From an uncultured Alphaproteobacteria bacterium (lineage in GTDB: Bacteria > Pseudomonadota > Alphaproteobacteria > Micavibrionales > Micavibrionaceae): 45,912 nucleotides of DNA. A program made the position numbers and the translations under genes. The notes beneath the pieces are model-generated. The model made no database searches and was not told the DNA's origin. It saw only the letters and a program-made list of their open reading frames with translations. Below, piece after piece: positions 19,043-27,046 of the stretch. How positions within the stretch are numbered: the first letter of the stretch is position 1; each line of letters begins with the position of its first letter. The stretch covers positions 1 through 45,912 of the forward strand of contig CALHAW010000030.1 in the NCBI GenBank assembly GCA_937934135.1. The letters run 5' to 3'.

Positions 19043-19699
19043 TTAACTTGGTTGCTCCGCTACATGTTCCCATGCAATATTGAATAATATTCTAAAGCCA
19101 CTAGCGAAGTCAGAATGCTTAAGCACTAAAATACGGGACTTTAATATGTCATTATCATCAAAACTCATAAAAGCAATTTTATCGTCAAATACATAAAAGG
19201 ATTTTGCATTAAACATTTCTTCAGGAACCCATCTATACTCTGCAAAAGCCTTAGAAATAAAGTTTTTATTCCCTTTTTTTGATGTGATTTTGACCTTTAT
19301 TTTATCTCCTAGTTTTTCCATTCTATTGGAATGTGCTTTATATTTTTCTTCACCCATCATTTTAATCCAATTACCTGGCTGCACATTAAACACACAAAAT
19401 TCACCCCCTACGGTTCTAGCGCTTTCATAAACGTCGTCCATAAATGCACAAAAATCATCAGTTCCTTGATATATACGTATTTCTTCTTGTGACCACTTCA
19501 CCCCATCATTCTCGGTAAATGCAATTCCTTCGCGTTCGTAGAATTTTTGGATATCGGCGTTACGGGACACAGAAACGTCGCTTTGACCGCTTTCAATTTT
19601 TGAAAGCGTGTTCGCAGCAATACCCAGATGTTCCGCAACGACTCCTTGCGAAATATCTAACATGGCCCTTGCGGCCCGCATCTGGGTTGGTGTAATCAT
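19043..19699 (-). CDS. XRE-family transcriptional regulator with C-terminal sensor-like domain
   Basis: 218 residues. The N terminus is a Cro/C1-type helix-turn-helix (residues about 3-60: MRAARAMLDISQGVVAEHLG, TLSKIESGQSDVS). GIAFTENDGVKW follows, a variant of the GIxFTExGGVR linker seen in alphaproteobacterial XRE proteins. The C-terminal 130 residues include SFYVFDDKIAFMSFDD and an ending FRILFNIAWEHV; this resembles the inactive PLD-like sensor domains of TrmB-type regulators, by pattern only. The gene probably controls itself and its neighbours, because its promoter lies inside an inverted repeat shared with the divergent small gene. Confidence 0.75.
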   Translation of the reverse strand: MITPTQMRAARAMLDISQGVVAEHLGIAANTLSKIESGQSDVSVSRNADIQKFYEREGIAFTENDGVKWSQEEIRIYQGTDDFCAFMDDVYESARTVGGEFCVFNVQPGNWIKMMGEEKYKAHSNRMEKLGDKIKVKITSKKGNKNFISKAFAEYRWVPEEMFNAKSFYVFDDKIAFMSFDDNDILKSRILVLKHSDFASGFRILFNIAWEHVAEQPS

Positions 19700-19754
19700 T
19701 TTTTTGTTATATCTCTTTCCCCAAAGGTAAACAAACTTTTTAATATGTCATAAT

Positions 19755-19783
19755 GTTATATAGAGGAAAAAATATCATTGCAA
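19755..19783 (-). promoter_or_regulatory. Promoter of the XRE/formyltransferase operon
   Basis: On the minus strand: TTGCAA (19783-19778), a 17-bp spacer, then TATAAC (19760-19755). The -10 matches 5 of 6 and the -35 matches 4 of 6. It ends 55 bp from the XRE start codon. TTGCAA is its own reverse complement, so the same six bases can serve the divergent promoter. Confidence 0.5.
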
Positions 19784-19795
19784 GGGAATTTTTCC
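19765..19795. promoter_or_regulatory. Candidate XRE operator
   Basis: Inverted repeat GGAAAAA (19765-19771) and TTTTTCC (19789-19795), 17 bp apart, centred on the shared TTGCAA. A related GGAAAATATT sequence recurs near 19834. The placement over a shared -35 is what an autoregulatory operator would show. Confidence 0.4.
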
Positions 19796-19807
19796 ATATT
19801 ATTTAAT
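19778..19807 (+). promoter_or_regulatory. Divergent promoter of the 107-residue ORF
   Basis: TTGCAA (19778-19783), an 18-bp spacer, then TTTAAT (19802-19807, 5 of 6). This gives a leader of about 90 nt for the gene at 19905. Confidence 0.35.
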
Positions 19808-19851
19808 TTATTATGTATAGAATATCCTTTTTACGGAAAATATTCACTTTT

Positions 19852-19866
19852 TTAACCTTCTGTTAA
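19852..19866. promoter_or_regulatory. CtrA-like box
   Basis: TTAACCTTCTGTTAA fits TTAA-N7-TTAA exactly, and its first eight bases differ from the TTAACCAT variant at one position. It lies 38 bp before the start at 19905, downstream of the promoter at 19778. It could repress that promoter or activate a closer one. Confidence 0.45.
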
Positions 19867-19904
19867 TAAAATTCCTTTACTTTTACGTTTTATGGAGATA
19901 GATT

Positions 19905-20228
19905 ATGACAATAAATAAAACGAATTATAACCAAAATATACCCCAAGCGACCATCATACCGATGTTTGCCAGTGTATATAAAGACAAGAAAATGACGACA
20001 GAGCCGCTAAATACAGAAATCTCAGTCTTTGATGTGAAGGCGCTATATGACCTTGCCTATACAAAGCAGAGCGACAGCGAGGAGTTCAGAACCATCATGG
20101 CACAGGCCGTGAAAATGGATATGGCCTATCGTCATCAACTGAAAAACAAGGATTATAGCGGCCCTTTCGGGACATACCGCGCGCCCATTACGGCAACAAA
20201 AAAAATAAATACTGGTGAGGTCGCTTAA
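19905..20228 (+). CDS. Small protein of unknown function
   Basis: 107 residues, hydrophilic, no signal peptide or membrane segment. I do not recognise the family. The centre (EISVFDVKALYDLAYTKQSD, then EEFRTIMAQAVKMDMAYRHQ) is predicted helical by eye. GGAGA lies 7 bases before the ATG, which supports translation. A good intrinsic terminator follows at 20270, so it looks like a single-gene unit. It is divergent from the XRE gene and shares its regulatory region. Confidence 0.6.
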   Translation: MTINKTNYNQNIPQATIIPMFASVYKDKKMTTEPLNTEISVFDVKALYDLAYTKQSDSEEFRTIMAQAVKMDMAYRHQLKNKDYSGPFGTYRAPITATKKINTGEVA

Positions 20229-20269
20229 ACACCATTCTTTATTTTTATTGTTTCTGTTATGACTAAATC

Positions 20270-20299
20270 GCCCTTGCATTCCCCTTGCGAGGGCTTTTT
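20270..20299 (+). terminator. Intrinsic terminator after the 107-residue ORF
   Basis: GCCCTTGC (20270-20277) pairs with GCGAGGGC (20287-20294), 8 bp with one G-T pair, followed by five T residues. It lies 41 bp after the stop codon. Confidence 0.8.
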
Positions 20300-20301
20300 G
20301 G

Positions 20302-20316
20302 TTAAGCGGCTTTTAA
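20302..20316. promoter_or_regulatory. CtrA-like box before the stand-alone secretin-N gene
   Basis: TTAAGCGGCTTTTAA, an exact TTAA-N7-TTAA. A weak -10 (TAAATT) lies 17 bp after the TTTTAA at the right half-site, so the box overlaps a would-be -35. The gene starts at 20389. Confidence 0.4.
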
Positions 20317-20388
20317 AACCTTAAAATTTGATCTAAATTTGAATAGAAAACAGGTGTCTCACCGCCCAATACGGGATATACTGTAAGA

Positions 20389-20853
20389 GTGAAATTATTC
20401 TTTACACTCTTATTGTTCTCCTTCTTATCTCATAGTTCTCTCGCACAAGAGACAATGGATATGCCACTGGCATCCGCTTCCATGGAAGAAATAGAAACGA
20501 CGCATCCTATTTTACGCCTGAGCCAGGATAAATCCGAACTCATTACCTTAAAAGAAGAAGCGGCGAGCGTCATTGTGGGAAACCCTACACATGTTAGTGT
20601 TCTGCTTGATACATCAAAAACTTTAATTATTGTACCCCGCCAAGCGGGCGCCAGCCACTTCACTGTCATTGGAAAAGATGGAAGCACATTAATGCAACGT
20701 CATGTGATTGTCGGTGGGCCAAAGAAAAAATATATCCGTATCCGCAGAAGTTGTGATGCAAATGACCGCTCTTGTCAGGCAACCAGCACTTATTTCTGTC
20801 CTGATGTCTGCCACGAAGTCAGCGATAATGCAGGCGGCACAAACCGCCGCTAA
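20389..20853 (+). CDS. Stand-alone pilus secretin N-domain protein with Cys-rich tail
   Basis: 154 residues from a GTG start. A signal peptide (MKLFFTLLLFSFLSHSSLAQ) is followed at about 43-110 by LRLSQDKSELITLKEEAASV ... VGNPTHVSVLL ... TLIIVPRQAGASHFTVIGKD, matching the pilus-assembly N-terminal domain found at the start of CpaC secretins. Here the domain stands alone. The C terminus is basic (KKKYIRIRR), then four cysteines in 20 residues (spacing C-x6-C-x7-C-x3-C), possibly two disulfides. It precedes the TadD-like gene and faces the cpa/tad operon. A periplasmic accessory of the pilus channel is inferred. Confidence 0.8.
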   Translation: MKLFFTLLLFSFLSHSSLAQETMDMPLASASMEEIETTHPILRLSQDKSELITLKEEAASVIVGNPTHVSVLLDTSKTLIIVPRQAGASHFTVIGKDGSTLMQRHVIVGGPKKKYIRIRRSCDANDRSCQATSTYFCPDVCHEVSDNAGGTNRR

Positions 20854-20917
20854 TAACATAAGACATAAGCGCTATCTTTAATATTGCCCTCCTCTCAAAG
20901 CTTGGTACACTGTGCTT

Positions 20918-21643
20918 ATGAATAAACATTTTCCCCTTCTTATTATCTCCGTGCTGATTTTATCCGCTTGCGCGGCGTCTTCCCCTAAGACCACATCACA
21001 AGATACAATGCGGCCCAAATTTAAGACGGGCGCGATTGATAAGGCGATTGATAAAGCACTTCAGCAGGCCGAAGCCAATGGCAACACACAAGAAGTCCTG
21101 ACATTATTGGCACAAACCCATAATCGCGCGCCAGAAGACGCAAAGCTTGCCGCACGCTATGCCAATGCATTACGCCAAGATGAACAAATAGAAAAAGCAA
21201 TCAAGGTACTATCCCCTTTTACATTTGGTGACAATAAAGACATTGATGCCATCACTGAAAGCGCCATGGCACATTTATCAATCGGCGATTTTAAAATTGC
21301 AGAAACATTGGCTACCGATGCAATTGAAATGGATAAGAAAAATGCCCGCGCTTACCTCGCCCTTGGTACGGCGCAAGATGCGCAAAGCAAACACCAAGAT
21401 GCAGAAATATCATTCCGTGAAGGAATTAAATATTGGAGCGGAAACCCCGCCCCTATCCTCAATAACCTCGCTCTAAATCTGGCATCACAAGGGCATTTGG
21501 AAGAGGCCTTATCGCTTATTCAAAAGGCGCAAAAAGAAGCACCGAGAAATATGGAGCTAGAGCGTAATAAACGCATTATTTCAACATTACTGGAAACATC
21601 AGGCCCCCGCCCGCCCACGCCATCAAAAAAACCCGCCGCTTAA
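20918..21643 (+). CDS. tadD: TadD-like TPR lipoprotein
   Basis: About 241 residues. The ATG at 20918 gives a clean lipoprotein signal (MNKHFPLLIISVLILSAC); an in-frame GTG at 20912 is possible but adds only two residues. The mature part has three or more TPR units (AARYANALRQDEQIEKAIKV, ARAYLALGTAQDAQSKHQDA, APILNNLALNLASQGHLEEA). TadD proteins are outer-membrane pilotins or assembly factors of Tad pili. The gene is convergent with tadC (21 bp between stops), which fits the Tad assignment. Confidence 0.82.
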   Translation: MNKHFPLLIISVLILSACAASSPKTTSQDTMRPKFKTGAIDKAIDKALQQAEANGNTQEVLTLLAQTHNRAPEDAKLAARYANALRQDEQIEKAIKVLSPFTFGDNKDIDAITESAMAHLSIGDFKIAETLATDAIEMDKKNARAYLALGTAQDAQSKHQDAEISFREGIKYWSGNPAPILNNLALNLASQGHLEEALSLIQKAQKEAPRNMELERNKRIISTLLETSGPRPPTPSKKPAA

Positions 21644-21664
21644 TCCAGCGTTTGACTCTATCCA

Positions 21665-22618
21665 TTAACCACCACCAACACCTGCGGCAGAAGCTTGTAT
21701 TCCCGCAGGACCCAAAATCACGATAAACAGCGCCGGTAAGAAGAATAAAATCATTGGTACGGTCAATTTCGGTGGTAAAGACGCTGCTTTTTGTTCTGCA
21801 TTTGCCATACGGATATCCCGCAATTCTGTCGACATCACACGCAATGCCTGCGAAACAGACGTTCCATATTGTTCTGCTTGTATAAGGGCGCTCGCAAATG
21901 ATTTACCAAACCCGCCAACACGGCGGCCAAAATCAGATAAGGCAGAACGCCTATCATTTAACATGGCCATTTCTGCGCTTAAAATTCCTAATTCTTCCGC
22001 AAGAACCGGAGAATGTTCTGCCACTTCTTCGGCCACACGCTCAACCGTTTGTTCCAAACCAATCCCCCCTTGCACACAAATAAGCATCATATCCAGCGCA
22101 TCAGGAAATGTAAGACCTAATTCTTGTTGGCGTTTATCTGCTTTATTTTTAATTAAGATGCGCGGCAAGAAAAATCCCACCCCCGCAAGCCCAAGGATAA
22201 TAAAAAATTTCATACCACTCTCTATTTCCTTTTCCCCGGCAGACATAATCATCATGGCAAACAAAACAAAACCAACAGGCAATAAAACTTGCGCCAAGAT
22301 ATATTTAAGCGGCGCTACTGGATCACGAATACCTGCCTGTAACAGTTGAACACGTATTTTTTCACCCATCTTACCTGCAATATTTTGTACTTTAAAAAAG
22401 CTCGCAACATTATCTTTGGCAGAAATTGTTTTTGTACCTCTATTCGTTACTTCTTCTTTAGCCGCTTCAAAAAGCACCTTTTTCTTCTTCTCAATCACAT
22501 TACGATAGCGCTCTTTCTTTTCCGTACGGTTCAAAAAAGGTAACGCAAAAGCGGCAAAAGAAAGCGCGGCCACAAGCGCCGCAACGATGATAATGACAAG
22601 GTCATAATTTATTTCCAT
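21665..22618 (-). CDS. tadC: Tad pilus inner-membrane platform protein TadC
   Basis: 317 residues with a GspF/T2SSF domain. An N-terminal membrane segment, a pair of membrane helices in the first half (residues about 104-160) and a C-terminal one (LTVPMILFFLPALFIVILGP) are visible. The soluble core has DALDMMLICVQGGIGLEQTV and GFGKSFASALIQAEQYGTSV. It forms the platform with TadB above which Flp pilins are added. It is the last gene of the minus-strand cpa/tad run, 11 bp after tadB. Confidence 0.93.
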   Translation of the reverse strand: MEINYDLVIIIVAALVAALSFAAFALPFLNRTEKKERYRNVIEKKKKVLFEAAKEEVTNRGTKTISAKDNVASFFKVQNIAGKMGEKIRVQLLQAGIRDPVAPLKYILAQVLLPVGFVLFAMMIMSAGEKEIESGMKFFIILGLAGVGFFLPRILIKNKADKRQQELGLTFPDALDMMLICVQGGIGLEQTVERVAEEVAEHSPVLAEELGILSAEMAMLNDRRSALSDFGRRVGGFGKSFASALIQAEQYGTSVSQALRVMSTELRDIRMANAEQKAASLPPKLTVPMILFFLPALFIVILGPAGIQASAAGVGGG

Positions 22619-22629
22619 TCTCTACTTTC

Positions 22630-23598
22630 CTATACTCTAAAATTAATCATTTGGCGCATAATAAGCACACCGATTGCCATCCAAAAGGCCGCCGCCATTA
22701 ACAAGGTGTTACCCGTAGGTTCTTCAAATAAAATCATAATATATTCACGGTTCACCAAATACAGCCCGCCCATTACAAAAAGTGGGAGCGCGCCAATAAT
22801 CATCGCAGAAGCTTTGGCTTCAGAAGACAGCGCCTTAATTTTACGCTTTAATTGAAAACGCGAGCGGATAACAGTTGATAAATTTTGAAGCACTTCAGAA
22901 AGGCTCGATCCTGTTTGGGTTTGAATGGCGATTGCTGTGGCAAACATTTGCACTTCTGTTAATGGTATCCGCCGCGCAGATTCTAAAACCGCTTCGGGAA
23001 GAGGCACGCCAATTTTTTGTTGATCGTAAACACGGCTCATCTCTTCACCAATCGGACCTGTAAATTCTTTAGCGACCATTTTAATCGCTTCACTCACTGG
23101 CATACCGGCTTTTAAAAGGCGCATCATTGATTCCAACGCATCTGGAAAATCAATCATAAATTCTTTTTGACGTTTATTGGCTTTCATTTTTAAATAAAAA
23201 CGCGGCAAACCAAAAAAACCAATAATGGCCGACATCAACACCACAAAATCTGCAAAACCAAACAGCTTCATCACCCCTGTTAATATAATACAAGACACAA
23301 CAGAGAAGATCCAAAATTGCTTAACAGAGATTTGCAAACCTGCCTGCATTATTTTTTCACTGATTGATGTTCCATTTTTGGGCTTTCCATTCCCGGCCTC
23401 TTTCAGTTTTTTGGCAAGGTCGGTTCGTCGTTGATCTTGGGTGTTTAAATTAGTTTTTTTATTAATATTTAAGCCAGTCTGCCCCTGTACAACGGCGATT
23501 AATCGTTGCTGGCGCTTTGATCTACCGTTGAGAATAAAGGCGCTGATAAAACAGCCAAAAATAAAAAAAATACCAAGGGAAATGAAAAAGGGGAGCAT
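22630..23598 (-). CDS. tadB: Tad pilus inner-membrane platform protein TadB
   Basis: 322 residues from the ATG at 23598, which directly follows the cpaF stop. The frame is open to 23634, but the extra 12 residues (basic, no membrane character) lie inside cpaF and are not needed. One N-terminal membrane segment, a second cluster near 110-150, a T2SSF core (DFPDALESMMRLLKAGMPVS, AIAIQTQTGSSLSEVLQNLS) and a C-terminal pair of helices are seen. It is a paralogue of TadC and its platform partner. Confidence 0.92.
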   Translation of the reverse strand: MLPFFISLGIFFIFGCFISAFILNGRSKRQQRLIAVVQGQTGLNINKKTNLNTQDQRRTDLAKKLKEAGNGKPKNGTSISEKIMQAGLQISVKQFWIFSVVSCIILTGVMKLFGFADFVVLMSAIIGFFGLPRFYLKMKANKRQKEFMIDFPDALESMMRLLKAGMPVSEAIKMVAKEFTGPIGEEMSRVYDQQKIGVPLPEAVLESARRIPLTEVQMFATAIAIQTQTGSSLSEVLQNLSTVIRSRFQLKRKIKALSSEAKASAMIIGALPLFVMGGLYLVNREYIMILFEEPTGNTLLMAAAFWMAIGVLIMRQMINFRV

Positions 23599-23599
23599 T

Positions 23600-25129
23600 T
23601 TATCCGTAAGCCTCTTCCATCGCATCCAATACAAGGTTTTCTACACCAAACTGACGCGCATTATCCCAAAATTTGGGGCGCAACCCTGATGATTTTAAAG
23701 ATGTAATTAATTTACCATCTTCATCTTCACCTTCATATTCTAATTTAAAAAGGTCTTGCATCGTCACAACATCCCCTTCCATTCCTGTAATTTCAGAAAT
23801 ATGTGTTACCTTACGTGATCCATCCCGCAAGCGTTGTACCTGAATAATAACATTCACGGCAGAGGCAATTTGTTCACGTACTGCAACCGTGGGCAGGTTT
23901 AATCCCCCCATTGCTATCATATTTTCCATACGCGAAATGGCTTCGCGTGGGTTGTTGGCATGGACTGTTCCCATTGATCCATCATGACCAGTATTCATCG
24001 CTTGCAATAAATCAAATGCTTCTGGGCCACGCACCTCCCCCACAATAATCCGTTCTGGGCGCATCCGCAGGCAGTTTTTAACAAGGTCGCGCATTGTCAC
24101 TTCCCCTACCCCTTCAAGGTTAGGGGGACGTGTTTCAAGGCGCACAACATGGGGTTGTTGCAGTTGCAATTCACAGGCATCTTCACAGGTGATAATACGT
24201 TCCCCCTGTTCAATATAACGTGTGAGGCAGTTTAACATGGTTGTTTTACCTGAACCCGTCCCACCAGAAACCAGAATATTCACGCGGCAACGACCAATCG
24301 CCATAATCAACTTCGCGGCGCTTGGTGTCATCGCTCCAAATTCAAGTAATTTTTCTAACGTCAGCTTATCTTTCGTAAATTTACGAATGGTCATGCATGC
24401 CCCATCCACCGCCAATGGAGGGATAATAACGTTCACACGTGATCCATCGGGTAAGCGCGCATCACAAATGGGTGAACTTTCATCAACACGCCGTCCAATC
24501 GCGCCCACAATCCGCTGACAGATTGTCACCAAATGTTGGTTATCACGGAATTTTACATGGGATTGTTCAATCTTACCGCCCAATTCAATATAAATTGTTT
24601 CGGGGCCATTAATCATGATATCGGCAATGCCATCCATCTCCAACAATTCTTCAAGCGGGCCAAAACCAAGCATATCATCGGCGCATTCTTTGGCTATGCC
24701 TTTTAATTCTGACGGTGTTAAATCAAGATTACGAAAGCGCGCAATTTCCTCAACCGCGCTATTTACTTCTTCACGCGCTTCGTCTGATTTCATCCGCGCT
24801 AATGCTTTAAGATCAATACCATCACGCAGATCCAGCCAAATACGGCTTCGCGCCCGTTGCAAACGGATCGATGTCATTGTGTCATTGGTATCAGGTAATT
24901 TTTCTTCCTCTGCATTAACATCAGGAATCATTAAATCATCATCCGACATATTTTTGACGGATTTTGACTCATCTTGCTCTATGTTTTTTTCTGCATTGGT
25001 ATCATTTATTTTTATAGACGGTTCTACTGTTACTGTTTTTGTATCAATCACGTTTTCCGTGATTGGTGGATCGATTTTTTTCTTTTCGGCAGGCGCCGTT
25101 TTATCGTCACCTTGTTTTTTTCCAAACAT
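23600..25129 (-). CDS. cpaF: Tad pilus secretion ATPase CpaF/TadA
   Basis: 509 residues. An acidic, low-complexity N terminus of about 90 residues precedes the VirB11/GspE-type ATPase. Visible motifs are the Walker A box ([19 protein letters not shown]), an Asp-box around [14 protein letters not shown], the Walker B region [20 protein letters not shown] and the His box [15 protein letters not shown]. It powers both assembly and retraction of Tad pili in Caulobacter. AAGGA lies just before the ATG, 2 bp after cpaE. Confidence 0.96.
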   Translation of the reverse strand: MFGKKQGDDKTAPAEKKKIDPPITENVIDTKTVTVEPSIKINDTNAEKNIEQDESKSVKNMSDDDLMIPDVNAEEEKLPDTNDTMTSIRLQRARSRIWLDLRDGIDLKALARMKSDEAREEVNSAVEEIARFRNLDLTPSELKGIAKECADDMLGFGPLEELLEMDGIADIMINGPETIYIELGGKIEQSHVKFRDNQHLVTICQRIVGAIGRRVDESSPICDARLPDGSRVNVIIPPLAVDGACMTIRKFTKDKLTLEKLLEFGAMTPSAAKLIMAIGRCRVNILVSGGTGSGKTTMLNCLTRYIEQGERIITCEDACELQLQQPHVVRLETRPPNLEGVGEVTMRDLVKNCLRMRPERIIVGEVRGPEAFDLLQAMNTGHDGSMGTVHANNPREAISRMENMIAMGGLNLPTVAVREQIASAVNVIIQVQRLRDGSRKVTHISEITGMEGDVVTMQDLFKLEYEGEDEDGKLITSLKSSGLRPKFWDNARQFGVENLVLDAMEEAYG

Positions 25130-25131
25130 AT

Positions 25132-26361
25132 TTATCCTTTTCCTTTTAAGGCATGCATAAACTTATCAAGTAAACTCTGGTTATTCGTATTTTTTACTTC
25201 TAAATCACCGCCAATAACACGGTTCACAATAGGCAAAAGCTTCGTCACTATTTCCGCACCCGCTGTCACACTTGATAATTTCTTTCCTTCATTTTCAGAC
25301 GTCATGAACAGCTTTGAATCGAAGGGAAGCGTTAAAGATGGTTTATGCCCCAATGCTGCTTCTATATCCTTATGTGGAACTTCTTTTCCTGCGGCAATAC
25401 CGGCCATGTTCACAATTAAATCAACGGAAGATAAATCCCCATCATGCAAAAGTTTTATTTCCTGAAGCAGTGAGCGGGCCAAACGAAGTGATCCCAATGT
25501 CGGTGTTGTCACCATAATAATTTCATGCGATTGATTAAGCACAGTGCGCTTCAACGATGGAATAGCCGCCGATAAATCAACCACCACCACGGGATGGCTT
25601 TTCATCATCTCTGTAATCAGCTCCTCGTAATCCATTGCCTGAATAGAAGTTTCCAACATTGTGTCTGATCCTGATGCCAACACGGAAAGCTTTTCATGGG
25701 GCTTAAACAGCATACGGTTTAACGAATCTGAATCGCCACCTTCATTGGCTTTGATCGCTTCATGAAGCGTCGTAAGCGGTTCAAACCCCATACCCACACT
25801 TAATGATGACCACCCACCAGCCGCGTCCATAAGAAATGTTTTTTGATCCATTTTATCAACCAAACCCCATGCCAAAGCTTGCGTAATGGCAGAAACACCA
25901 ACACCGCCTTTTGATCCAATCACACTGATCAATCGGCTTTTAGACGTTCCCAGACTCTTAATAAGCGTTTTAGAAATCACGTCACTTAAAATTTCAACGC
26001 TGACTGATTTCACCAAATAATCACTCACCCCCATAGAGGTTAAATCACGATATAAATTCACATCATTCACAGGACCAATCACGATGGCATTTGTTCCTTC
26101 GTGACAACTGCTTGATAATTCACCTAATTGAACAATAAAACTTTCCTCTGTTGTTGCCGTTTCAACCAAAACAAGATTGGGCGATTTATTATTTTTATAA
26201 AACTCTATCGCATTTTCAACGTAACCTTGCTGTACGTTTACTTTGACACGGGCAAAGCGCCAATCATTTTGTAACTGCCTTGCGGCGCGTAATGTTTCTT
26301 CGTCATTTACAAAAATGTCAATGGCGGCGGAAGGAAGAAGGATGTTTGTTTCAGTGTTCAC
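25132..26361 (-). CDS. cpaE: Tad pilus localization ATPase CpaE/TadZ
   Basis: 409 residues from a GTG start. The N-terminal third is a receiver-like domain (residues about 10-130) without a clear phospho-acceptor pattern. The C-terminal part is a MinD/ParA-type ATPase. Its deviant P-loop reads SKGGVGVSAITQALA, keeping the early lysine but with Val-Ser in place of the usual Lys-Thr, a common CpaE/TadZ feature. It places the pilus machine at the pole in Caulobacter. Confidence 0.92.
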   Translation of the reverse strand: MNTETNILLPSAAIDIFVNDEETLRAARQLQNDWRFARVKVNVQQGYVENAIEFYKNNKSPNLVLVETATTEESFIVQLGELSSSCHEGTNAIVIGPVNDVNLYRDLTSMGVSDYLVKSVSVEILSDVISKTLIKSLGTSKSRLISVIGSKGGVGVSAITQALAWGLVDKMDQKTFLMDAAGGWSSLSVGMGFEPLTTLHEAIKANEGGDSDSLNRMLFKPHEKLSVLASGSDTMLETSIQAMDYEELITEMMKSHPVVVVDLSAAIPSLKRTVLNQSHEIIMVTTPTLGSLRLARSLLQEIKLLHDGDLSSVDLIVNMAGIAAGKEVPHKDIEAALGHKPSLTLPFDSKLFMTSENEGKKLSSVTAGAEIVTKLLPIVNRVIGGDLEVKNTNNQSLLDKFMHALKGKG

Positions 26362-26401
26362 GTGCGATAAGCCCTTAATATTATTTACACTATTATAGCG
26401 C

Positions 26402-27034
26402 TTAATTACCGGATGTTAAATCCTCACGTTCAATGCCGTCCAATGGCTCTCTTGGAACGCCAGAGGCGTAATCACTCAAAACACCCACTTCACGCTTTGC
26501 GCCGCGCTTACCAAGGCCGTCATTGCCTTCTAAATCAGCCGGACGGGCAATTTGCTGCGCTAACATGCTTTCAACACCACATCCAAATTTATATTGTCCT
26601 AAATCACGTCCCGTCAGATTATTCGCCAAGCCAGGCATTGCAACACAATCAGGCGGCGCATGCGCCAAAACCGTGTCATAGGACACCATTAAAGAAGGAC
26701 GCCCATCAGGCACCGCCAATGTTTGTGTAATCACATTTTTTACACCTTTATAGCGAAGCGCCTGACTAATTTCTTTTAACTCATTAACCGCACCCATCGC
26801 CGTAAAACTACGTGATGTTGGATCATACGTCATGGTTAGCTCCAACGGTCCACTACCTGTCGATGCATAATGTGATGCCAGCGTGCTTAAAAGGCCATCA
26901 TTAATATTATCCAGCGCCACTTGCTCCACTACTGTTTCACGGGACAGCGCAACAGATGATGTGTTCATCATAGAAGGCGTTGTTTGCGTACAGGCCATTA
27001 TCAAAAACGGTAAGAGAAGAATAAAATTTTTCAT
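26402..27034 (-). CDS. cpaD: Tad pilus lipoprotein CpaD
   Basis: 210 residues. A lipoprotein signal (MKNFILLLPFLIMAC) leads to a single domain. The middle has the conserved DCVAMPGLANNLTGRDLGQY and FGCGVESMLAQQIARPADL blocks of the CpaD pilus-biogenesis family. It sits between cpaC and cpaE as usual and is thought to assist the secretin at the outer membrane. Confidence 0.9.
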   Translation of the reverse strand: MKNFILLLPFLIMACTQTTPSMMNTSSVALSRETVVEQVALDNINDGLLSTLASHYASTGSGPLELTMTYDPTSRSFTAMGAVNELKEISQALRYKGVKNVITQTLAVPDGRPSLMVSYDTVLAHAPPDCVAMPGLANNLTGRDLGQYKFGCGVESMLAQQIARPADLEGNDGLGKRGAKREVGVLSDYASGVPREPLDGIEREDLTSGN

Positions 27035-27046
27035 CTGTTCAATCCT

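Noticed and set aside
24615-25160. 181-codon plus-strand frame opposite cpaF
   Set aside because: Antisense shadow of a clearly functional ATPase gene; low-complexity Ser/Arg-rich product and no ribosome site.
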